Source: Actinomycetota bacterium (GTDB taxonomy: Bacteria > Actinomycetota > Thermoleophilia > Gaiellales > Gaiellaceae). From it: a DNA stretch of 34,125 nt. The stretch lies in contig VAWZ01000103.1 in the NCBI GenBank assembly GCA_005888365.1, forward strand, positions 9,303 through 43,427, given 5' to 3'. The position numbers and the translations under genes are program-made. The notes under the pieces were generated by a model. The model did no database searches, was not told the DNA's origin, and saw nothing but the letters and a program-made list of their open reading frames with translations. Below are positions 25,000 to 32,249 of the stretch, one piece after another. How positions within the stretch are numbered: position 1 is the stretch's first letter; each line of letters starts with the position of its first letter.

Positions 25000-25584
25000 C
25001 TAGCGCATGAGGACGGGGCGCACCTCCTCTTCGAGGACCCGAGGTACACGGGTTCCGAACTGCAGCTCGAGCTCGCTCCTCGCGGCCAGGTAGGAGTCGA
25101 CGGCATCCGTGCTCGAGCGCGGCTGCCCGACGACACCCATCGGGCCGAGCATGAGCTCGAACAGGTCGCGGAGACTCTTCTCGAGCTGCGAACGACGGCC
25201 TCCGCGCCGCTTCTGCTCCAGCCAGAGGATCCAGTCCCAGAAGTGGCGGTCGATCGCCTCGAGCGTCTCGGGCGAGGGCGCCCACGCGGGCGACCACCTG
25301 CGCTTCTCGCCCGGAAAGATGAGGTCGATCTTCGTCGGGCCTCGGAGGAGGAGCATGTAGCACGCGCGATCCGAGTACGGGTCCCACTGCTCGGAGAGCG
25401 GAGCCAGGGACGCGACGAGCGCCGGCCGGTCTCCTTCGACGCTCCGGAAGTCGTTGGTCCCGATGAGGAAGTCCCAGTCCGAGAGCTCGTGCGCGCGACC
25501 CGTTGCGCGCGAGCCGACGAGCCGGACGACGTGAACCGCCGGATGCTTCTCGAGAGCGGCGGGAACTGCGCGAGCGAGATCCAC
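25000..25584 (-). CDS. Nucleotidyltransferase domain protein
   Basis: LVGSRATGRAHELSDWDFLI (GSxAxG...SDxD), later KIDLIF. Confidence 0.8.
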   Translation of the reverse strand: MDLARAVPAALEKHPAVHVVRLVGSRATGRAHELSDWDFLIGTNDFRSVEGDRPALVASLAPLSEQWDPYSDRACYMLLLRGPTKIDLIFPGEKRRWSPAWAPSPETLEAIDRHFWDWILWLEQKRRGGRRSQLEKSLRDLFELMLGPMGVVGQPRSSTDAVDSYLAARSELELQFGTRVPRVLEEEVRPVLMR

Positions 25585-25591
25585 GACTTCT

Positions 25592-26524
25592 TTAGTGGCA
25601 GCGTGCCGAGCCGCGGTCCGTGAAGGAGCCGACCGCCGGGACGAAGCGCCAGTCGTAGCTTCTCGGCTTCAACGTCAGGGCGAGGATCCCGAACGACGTC
25701 GAGTCGTGCACCTGGCTGTGCGGCTGGAGAGAACCGATGCCGTAGTGCGACTTGCCGCCGGTGCCGACGACGAACTCACGGATTCCCTGCGCTCGATCGA
25801 GGGCTCCGGCCACGTTCTGCGGGGCGAAGCGCTCGTAGTCGTGGTCGTGCCCGGAGAGCACGACGTCGGCGCCGTAGTCGTAGAGCGCGTGCCAGAGGCC
25901 GGAGACGGACTCGTCGTTACCGTGCGGACCGGATGAGAACCGCGGATGGTGCCAGTACGCGAGCGTGCACGTCGTCCTGTGCGCGGCGAGATCACGGCGA
26001 AGCCAGCGCTCCTCCGGCGATCCCTCCTGGCAGCCGCCGATCTCCGAGCAGTTCGAGTTCAGGGAGACGAAGTGCCAACCACCGAGGTCGAAGCTGTAGT
26101 ACCCGCGTCCGGGCGGGCCCGCCGCCCTCCCGAAGTAGCGGAAGTAGCCCGAGGCGCCGCGCGTCTCGTACTCGTGATTGCCGGGCGCCGGCCTCGTGAT
26201 CCGCTTCACGCGCCCCCACGACCTGGCGTACGAGAAGAGGTACTTCGCGTACGCGCCGTCCTCGTACTGGTTGTCCCCGAGCGTGAGCACAGCCGTATAG
26301 CTGCCTCTGAGCAGGAGGTTCGAGGTCGCGAGCTGCCGGCACGCGCTCGAGGTGCCGCCTCCCCCGTCGTACGAGCCGTCGAACGGGTCGCAGGCGATGT
26401 CTCCGGCGGCGGCAATCACGGGATACCGCATCTTCGGAGTCGCTCCAGTGGGCGCCGCTGCCCCGAGCAACGCAATGACGCTGAAGAAGACGAGGGCCGA
26501 CACTTTGCCGCGCGGGCTCGTCAC
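25592..26524 (-). CDS. Secreted calcineurin-like metallophosphoesterase
   Basis: AAAGDIACDP, LTLGDNQYEDG, PGNHEYETRG, YWHHPRFSSG, VLSGHDHDYERF; GTG start overlaps the upstream ACAD stop. Confidence 0.88.
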   Translation of the reverse strand: MTSPRGKVSALVFFSVIALLGAAAPTGATPKMRYPVIAAAGDIACDPFDGSYDGGGGTSSACRQLATSNLLLRGSYTAVLTLGDNQYEDGAYAKYLFSYARSWGRVKRITRPAPGNHEYETRGASGYFRYFGRAAGPPGRGYYSFDLGGWHFVSLNSNCSEIGGCQEGSPEERWLRRDLAAHRTTCTLAYWHHPRFSSGPHGNDESVSGLWHALYDYGADVVLSGHDHDYERFAPQNVAGALDRAQGIREFVVGTGGKSHYGIGSLQPHSQVHDSTSFGILALTLKPRSYDWRFVPAVGSFTDRGSARCH

Positions 26525-27729
26525 TCGAACCGCCAGCCGTCGCCTTCCGCGAACGCCTGCAGGATGCGGCGGGCGACGACCATGCGGTGGACCTCGTCCG
26601 GCCCGTCGTAGATGCGCGCGCCACGCGCTTGCCGCGCCATCGAGGCGAGCGGCGTCTCGTCCGTCAGCCCGCGCGCCCCGTGCACCTGCACGGCCCGGTC
26701 GAGCACCTCGTTCAGCACTCGCGCCGCGTAGAACTTGAGCAGCGAGATCTCCACGCGCGCGTCTTTGCCACCGTCGATCTTGTGCGCCGCGTCGAGGGTC
26801 AGCAGGCGACAGGCCTGGATCTCCGCCGCGGAGTCGGCGATCCAGGTCTGAACGGTCTGCTTCTCCGCGAGCGGGCCGCCGAACGCCTCACGCTCGAGCG
26901 CGTACGAGCACATGAGCTCGAACGCTCGCTGCATCTGGCCGAGCCAGCGCATGACGTGATGGATGCGGCCGGGCACCAGTCGCTTCTGCGCGATCCGGAA
27001 CCCGGCTCCCTCCTCGCCGAGCATGTTCTCCACGGGGACGCGAACGCCCGTGTAGCGAACGTCGCAATGCGTCGTCCACCCCCGGCCTCTGTGGCCCAGG
27101 ACCGGGACGGGCCGGATCTCGACGCCCGGAGTCTCCGCCGGGACGACGATCTGCGTCGCTCGCCGGTGCGGCTCGGCGTCCGGGTCGGTGACCGCCATCA
27201 CGATCCCGAACGCCGCCCCCTCCGCACCCGACGAGAACCACTTGTGGCCATCGATCACCCACTCGTCTCCGTCGCGCACAGCTCGCGTTCGCAGAGCCGT
27301 CGGATCCGAGCCGGACACCTCGGGCTCCGTCATCGAGAAGAACGAGCGCACCGCGCCCGCGACGAGTGGCTTGAGCCAGCGCTCCTTCTGCTCCATCGTG
27401 CCGAACTGCCACAGGATCTCCGCGTTCCCCGCGTCCGGCGCCTGACAGCCGAGCACGAGCTGCGCCCAGAGCGAGCGACCGATCTCCTCGTTCAGGTGCG
27501 CGTACGTGAGGAAGCTCCCGTTCGATCCTCCAGCCTCCGGCGGCAGGTGAGGAGCCCATAGGCCCTGCTCTTTAGCCACGCCGCGCAGCCGCGTGACGAG
27601 CAGATCTGACTCCTCGTCCTCGCGGTCGAGGGCAGGCTCGTTCGGAAAGACGTGCTCCTCCAGGAAGGCGCGCACCCGAGTGCGAAGCGTGACCACCTCA
27701 TCCGTCGGTCGGAAATCGGCGATCGCCAC
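26521..27729 (-). CDS. Acyl-CoA dehydrogenase, ACAD10/11 (LvaC-like) type
   Basis: FSMTEPEVSGSDPTALRT, LVPGRIHHVMRWLG, VQVHGARGLTDETPLASMARQARGARIYDGPDEVHRMVVARRIL. Confidence 0.88.
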   Translation of the reverse strand: MAIADFRPTDEVVTLRTRVRAFLEEHVFPNEPALDREDEESDLLVTRLRGVAKEQGLWAPHLPPEAGGSNGSFLTYAHLNEEIGRSLWAQLVLGCQAPDAGNAEILWQFGTMEQKERWLKPLVAGAVRSFFSMTEPEVSGSDPTALRTRAVRDGDEWVIDGHKWFSSGAEGAAFGIVMAVTDPDAEPHRRATQIVVPAETPGVEIRPVPVLGHRGRGWTTHCDVRYTGVRVPVENMLGEEGAGFRIAQKRLVPGRIHHVMRWLGQMQRAFELMCSYALEREAFGGPLAEKQTVQTWIADSAAEIQACRLLTLDAAHKIDGGKDARVEISLLKFYAARVLNEVLDRAVQVHGARGLTDETPLASMARQARGARIYDGPDEVHRMVVARRILQAFAEGDGWRFE

Positions 27730-27778
27730 GCGTTTAGCATCGCAGTCATGGGCCCGGGCAGCCAGGTGCGATAGCACA

Positions 27779-28783
27779 GTGCACATCGGCTTCTCCATGG
27801 GCTACGCCCCGCCGGGGACGAACCCGCTGGAGCCGATCGCGCTCGCGCAGGAGGCCGAGCGGCTCGGCTACGACTCGGCTTGGGCCTCGGAGGCCTGGGG
27901 AACGGACTGCGTCACCGTCCTCTCGTGGCTCGGGGCGACGACGACGACGATCAAGCTCGGCTCGGCGATCATGCAGATCCCCGGCCGGACGCCCGCCAAC
28001 ACCGCGATGACCGCGGCGACGCTCGACCTCCTTTCAGGCGGCCGCTTCGTCCTCGGACTCGGCACCTCGGGGCCGCAGGTCGTCGAGGGCTGGCACGGCC
28101 AGCCGTGGGGGAAGCCGCTTCCGAAAACCCGTGAGTACGTCGAGATCGTGCGCACGGTTCTCAGGCGCGAGGTGCTCGAGTATCACGGCGAGCACTACGA
28201 CGTCCCGCTCCGCAGCGGCAGCGGCCTCGGCAAGCCGCTCAAGCTCATGGCGAGGCCGCTTCGCGCGGACATCCCGATCTACCTGGCGGCGATCTCACCC
28301 AGGGCGGTCGGGCAGACATTCGAGATCGCCGACGGCTGGCTGCCGATCTTCTGGTCGCCCGAGAAGGCGCGGAGCGTGTTTGCGTCCGCATTCGAACGAG
28401 CACGCCCGGGGTTCGACATCTCTCCCACCGCCCCGGCCCTGCTGACCGACGACGTTCAGGCCGGTCGCGACGCGCTCAAGCCGTACTACGCCCTCTACGT
28501 CGGCGGCATGGGGTCGCGGGGCAAGAACTTCTACAACGACCTCTTCCGCCGCTACGGGTACGAAGAGGAGGCACGTGCGATCCAGGAGCTCTACCTCGAC
28601 GGGCGGAAGCGGGACGCCGCGGTAGCCGTGCCGGACGGCTTCGTCGACGAGGTCGCGCTGGTCGGCCCGAAGGAGCGCATCGCAGAGCGGCTCGCCGCGT
28701 GGCGCGAGTCGGGCGCAACGAGCCTTCTCGTCTCGACCCCGCAGGTCGAGGCTCTCCGCGCAATCGCCGAGCTCGCCCTGTGA
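27779..28783 (+). CDS. LLM-class (luciferase-like, probably F420-dependent) oxidoreductase
   Basis: VHIGFSMGYAPPG...EAERLGYDSAWASEAWGTDCVTVLSWLGATTTTIKLGSAIMQIPGRTPANTAMTAATLDLLSGGRFVLGLGTSGPQVVEGWHG. Confidence 0.9.
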   Translation: MHIGFSMGYAPPGTNPLEPIALAQEAERLGYDSAWASEAWGTDCVTVLSWLGATTTTIKLGSAIMQIPGRTPANTAMTAATLDLLSGGRFVLGLGTSGPQVVEGWHGQPWGKPLPKTREYVEIVRTVLRREVLEYHGEHYDVPLRSGSGLGKPLKLMARPLRADIPIYLAAISPRAVGQTFEIADGWLPIFWSPEKARSVFASAFERARPGFDISPTAPALLTDDVQAGRDALKPYYALYVGGMGSRGKNFYNDLFRRYGYEEEARAIQELYLDGRKRDAAVAVPDGFVDEVALVGPKERIAERLAAWRESGATSLLVSTPQVEALRAIAELAL

Positions 28784-30084
28784 AACAGGCGCTCGAGGAG
28801 GCGCTCGGGGCGAAGGTCGAGCGGGCCGTCCTGCTCGCCGGAGGGGCTTCGAAGGAAGCTTGGGCGGTCGACACGGAGGACGGGCGGGAGCTGCTCGTGC
28901 GGCGGGCAGGGGGAGGCGTGATCCACGCTGGGACTCTCTCGCTCCGCGACGAGTTCGAGGTGCTGCACGCGGCCCGCGAGGCGGGCGTCCTGGCTCCGGA
29001 GTCGATCGCCTACCTCGGTGAGGTCGCCGGCCGAGAGGCCTTCGTCATGGAACGGGTCCGCGGGGAGACGATCGGGCGCCGGATCGTGCAGAGGCCGGAG
29101 CTCGAGGACGCACGCCGTGCGCTTCCGATGCAGATGGCCGAGCAGCTCGCGCTCATCCACGCCATCCCGCGTGAACGGCTGCCGGCGCTCGCGGACGACG
29201 ATCCGATCGAGCGCTTCTACTGCGAGCTGGACAGCGTGGGCGAGCCACATCCGGCGATCGAGCTCGGTCTGCGTTGGGTGGCCGAGCGGCTGCCTCGTGA
29301 CCGCGAGCACGTCGTCACGCACGGGGACTTCCGGCTCGGGAACCTTGCAGTCGACGAGAACGGGCTCGTTGGGATCCTTGACTGGGAGTTCGCACACATG
29401 GGGGATCCCGCGGAAGACGTCGCCTGGCCGCTGGTGCGCGCGTGGCGCTTCGGCGTGGACGGCGAGCGCCTCGCGGGGATCGCGCAGGTCGAGCCTTATC
29501 TCGCGCGCTACTGCGAGCTCGCCGGCTGCGACATCTCTCTCGAGGAGCTCCAGGTGTGGGAGGTGTTCGGAAACGTGAAGTGGGCGATCGGCGCCTTGCG
29601 TCAGAGCCGTCGCCACCTCTCGGGCAAGCAGCGCTCGGTCGAGCTCGCGATCCTCGGGCGACTCGCAGCCGAGATGGAGTACGAGCTCCTTGACCTGATC
29701 GAAAGGCATGGCCCGCGGAGACGGGGTTCGGACAGATCACCTCCAGTGCCCGACACGGTCTCCCCGACGGTGTCTGACACCTTTTCCACAGTTTCCACAG
29801 CCGACCGGCCCGTGGCCGGCGAGCTCGCGGCCGCGGTGCGCGAGTTTCTCCAGGCCGAGCTCCTCCCCACGCTCGACGACCCTCGCCTGCGCTTCCGCAC
29901 GCTCGTCGCGATGAACGCCCTCGGGATCGTCGAGCGCGAGTCGCCGCCTCCGCAGGACCACGACTGGGAGCTCGCGCGACGCATCCGCGCGGGCGACGTG
30001 CCCGAGGACGCCCTCACGCTCGTCAAACAGCAGGTGCGCGACAAGCTCCTCGTCGCGAGCCCCTCGTACCTGGACCGCTATTGA
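28780..30084 (+). CDS. APH-family phosphotransferase fused to a C-terminal DUF6285-like domain (LvaA-LvaB-like fusion)
   Basis: VTHGDFRLGNLAVDENGLVGILDWEFAHMGDPAEDVAW; C-terminal ADRPVAGELAAAVREFLQAELLPTLDDPRLRFRTLVAMNALGIVERE; GTGA overlap with the upstream gene. Confidence 0.82.
   Translation: MKQALEEALGAKVERAVLLAGGASKEAWAVDTEDGRELLVRRAGGGVIHAGTLSLRDEFEVLHAAREAGVLAPESIAYLGEVAGREAFVMERVRGETIGRRIVQRPELEDARRALPMQMAEQLALIHAIPRERLPALADDDPIERFYCELDSVGEPHPAIELGLRWVAERLPRDREHVVTHGDFRLGNLAVDENGLVGILDWEFAHMGDPAEDVAWPLVRAWRFGVDGERLAGIAQVEPYLARYCELAGCDISLEELQVWEVFGNVKWAIGALRQSRRHLSGKQRSVELAILGRLAAEMEYELLDLIERHGPRRRGSDRSPPVPDTVSPTVSDTFSTVSTADRPVAGELAAAVREFLQAELLPTLDDPRLRFRTLVAMNALGIVERESPPPQDHDWELARRIRAGDVPEDALTLVKQQVRDKLLVASPSYLDRY
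29743..29782. repeat. REP-like palindromic sequence in the fusion linker
   Basis: GTGCCCGACACGGT-ctccccg-ACGGTGTCTGACAC, 11 of 14 arm positions complementary; contains perfect GTGTC-t-GACAC. Confidence 0.6.
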
Positions 30085-30788
30085 GAGAACGCCGCCGCCT
30101 CTATCTGCTGCGCCACGCCGAGGTCTCGTACGTCGGCGAGGACGGACCGCTTCCGACGCCCGCAGAGGTGTCGCTGAACGAGGAGGGGCGCGAACAAGCG
30201 CGGGCGGCGGCGGCCGCTCTCGCAGGAATCCGCCTCGACCGTGTCCTCACGAGCGGTCTGCCGCGGACGGTGGAGACCGCGGAGATCGTGGCCCCCGGCC
30301 ACGAGCTCGAGCGGTGGCCAGAGCTGCGTGAGATCAGAGGCGGCCGTCTCTCGGAGATCCCGCCGGAGGCGCTCGAGCACGAGTTCGTCCATGCGTTCCG
30401 CGGCGTGATCCCGAACGACGTGCGCTTCCTCCGCGGGGAGTCGATCGGCGAGCTCTTCGACCGTGTCCTGCCCGCGGTCGACCGGCTTATCGCGGACGCG
30501 AGCTGGCACGCGGCCCTTGCCGTCCTCCACGGCGGCGTCAACCGCGCGATCCTCTCCTACGCGCTGACCGCCGAACGGATCTACCTCGGGCACTTCGAGC
30601 AGGCGCCCGCTTGCATCAACCTGCTCGACCTCGGAGACGAGGGCGAATGGATCGTGCGGGCGGTCAACATCGCACCGTACGACCTCCTGCACTCGGCGCA
30701 TCGCCAGACGACGATGGAGCGCTACTGGGAGGAGCTTGCACCGTTCCGAGTGCTGCTCGAGGAGAAGGGGCCAGGCCCGGAGGCCTGA
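30081..30788 (+). CDS. Histidine phosphatase family protein
   Basis: LYLLRHAEVSYVG (RHG-type) , VLTSGLPRTVETAEIV, AVLHGGVNRAIL; TTG start overlaps the upstream TGA. Confidence 0.87.
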   Translation: MRERRRLYLLRHAEVSYVGEDGPLPTPAEVSLNEEGREQARAAAAALAGIRLDRVLTSGLPRTVETAEIVAPGHELERWPELREIRGGRLSEIPPEALEHEFVHAFRGVIPNDVRFLRGESIGELFDRVLPAVDRLIADASWHAALAVLHGGVNRAILSYALTAERIYLGHFEQAPACINLLDLGDEGEWIVRAVNIAPYDLLHSAHRQTTMERYWEELAPFRVLLEEKGPGPEA

Positions 30789-30800
30789 CCCCCTCCTCTT
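30761..30800. terminator. Putative bidirectional terminator between convergent genes
   Basis: GGGGCCAGGCC-cgga-GGCCTGACCCC, one mismatch, flanked by GAGGAG/CTCCTC. Confidence 0.6.
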
Positions 30801-30804
30801 CTGA

Positions 30805-32052
30805 CTACCGCGGCCGCGCCTGGACGAGCGGGCCGACCTTCGACCATACGCCGCCCGAGAAACGCTGGAGCTGCATCTGGCTGATGATGAAGTGGTCCTT
30901 GGCGCTCGTCTTCTGGACGACGCCCGGAAGAAGGAATCGGTTCTTCAGGTTCAGCGACAGCAGCGCCTTCATCAGGCTCGCGCGAGTCGGGTTCTTCCCC
31001 GCCTTGTAGAGCGCCTGCACGAACGTCTCGGCTTTTGCGAACCCGTACATGTTCAGCTGATCGGTCGGGTCTGCCGAAGCCTCGTACTTCGCGAGGATGC
31101 GCTTGTAGTCGACGACGGCAGGATCCTTCTGCTGGGCGGGGCTCGACGGATCCTTCAGATAGCCGATCGAGAGGGACCCGTTCACGTACGCCGCGCCCGC
31201 CGCTCCGACGGCGATCTTGAGGTAGGCGGCCGTAGCGGAGACATGGTTGATGTAGATGGTGCTCGGGTTGAAGCCGAGCGCCTTCCCGAAGGCGTATGAC
31301 TGGATGGCGAACTTCGGCGTGGCGAAGATCAGGAAGACGTCCGCGCCCGACGCCTTGATCTTTGCCATCTGCGACCGAACGTCCGCCGCGGTCACCTCGT
31401 ACGGTTCCTCGGCGACGATGTTCGCCTTCGAGTAGCTCGAGCCGAGCGCGGTCTTGAGACCGTAGAGGTAGTCCCTGCCATACGCGTCGTTCTGGTACAG
31501 GACGGCGATCTTCTTGCCCGACTGGTTCTTCTTGATCTGGAGGCCGAAGAGACGGCCTTCCGCGATGTAGTCCGGCTCCCAGCCGATCGTCCACGGGTAC
31601 TGCTTCCACTCGGCGCCGAACTCCGTCGCGCCGGTGGAGACGAGCACTTCGGGGACCTTCTGCTGGTTCAGGTACGGACGTACGGCGAGCACGGGCTCCG
31701 TCCCGAGCTGCCCGACGATGGCGAACACCTTGTCTTCCTCGACCAGCTTGCGCGTGAGCTGGACTGTGTTCGCCGGGTTGTAGCCGTCGTCGTAGTAGAT
31801 GAAGTTGATCTGGCGGCCGTAGACGCCGCGCTTGCCATCGGGGCCCTTCCGCGAGTTGATGTACGCGAAGTACGCCTTCATCGCCGGGGCGATCGGCGCG
31901 TACGCCGATGCCGGCCCGGACTCCGGAAACGTGCCGCCGACGACGATCTTCGAGGCGGTGATTCCCGTCTCGGCTGGACGTCCGAGAGCACCGGGTATCC
32001 CGACGGCGAGCGCGACGATCAGGGCTACCGAAGGCACGATGAGCTTTCGCAC
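30805..32052 (-). CDS. Second Liv-type ABC transporter substrate-binding protein (orphan paralog)
   Basis: Similar to the 11905-13140 product (YPWTIG, EVTA.DV.SQ.AK.KAS, IFATPKFAIQ.Y.F); AGGAGG before GTG at 32052. Confidence 0.87.
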   Translation of the reverse strand: MRKLIVPSVALIVALAVGIPGALGRPAETGITASKIVVGGTFPESGPASAYAPIAPAMKAYFAYINSRKGPDGKRGVYGRQINFIYYDDGYNPANTVQLTRKLVEEDKVFAIVGQLGTEPVLAVRPYLNQQKVPEVLVSTGATEFGAEWKQYPWTIGWEPDYIAEGRLFGLQIKKNQSGKKIAVLYQNDAYGRDYLYGLKTALGSSYSKANIVAEEPYEVTAADVRSQMAKIKASGADVFLIFATPKFAIQSYAFGKALGFNPSTIYINHVSATAAYLKIAVGAAGAAYVNGSLSIGYLKDPSSPAQQKDPAVVDYKRILAKYEASADPTDQLNMYGFAKAETFVQALYKAGKNPTRASLMKALLSLNLKNRFLLPGVVQKTSAKDHFIISQMQLQRFSGGVWSKVGPLVQARPR

Positions 32053-32170
32053 CGACCTCCTCCTTCTCCTCACCGAATGGCCTGCCTGTCGCCGCGAGCG
32101 TAACTCCGCGCTCGTGGCGCCGCCACTGATCTCGTGTCCAGCGAGGGCTCGATGTGTAATCGGATGCGTC

Positions 32171-32191
32171 CGCGGCCGCTCCGCGGCCGCG
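32171..32191. repeat. GC-rich inverted repeat
   Basis: CGCGGCCGC-tcc-GCGGCCGCG, 9-bp perfect arms. Confidence 0.7.
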
Positions 32192-32205
32192 CGTCAGGAA
32201 TCTTC

Positions 32206-32245
32206 GCGCGATCCGAATCTGCGCGAGCGGATTCGGATCTTGCGC
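32206..32245 (-). terminator. Strong hairpin just downstream of pepF, possible non-canonical terminator
   Basis: GATCCGAATC-tgcgcgagcg-GATTCGGATC, 10-bp perfect arms extended by GCGC/GCGC; begins 5 nt after the pepF stop; no U tract. Confidence 0.55.
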
Positions 32246-32249
32246 ACGG

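Noticed and set aside
29781-29800. Two DnaA-box-like sequences (TTTTCCACA, GTTTCCACA) in the fusion linker
   Set aside because: One to two mismatches from TTATCCACA, only two copies and inside a coding sequence; not enough to propose an origin.
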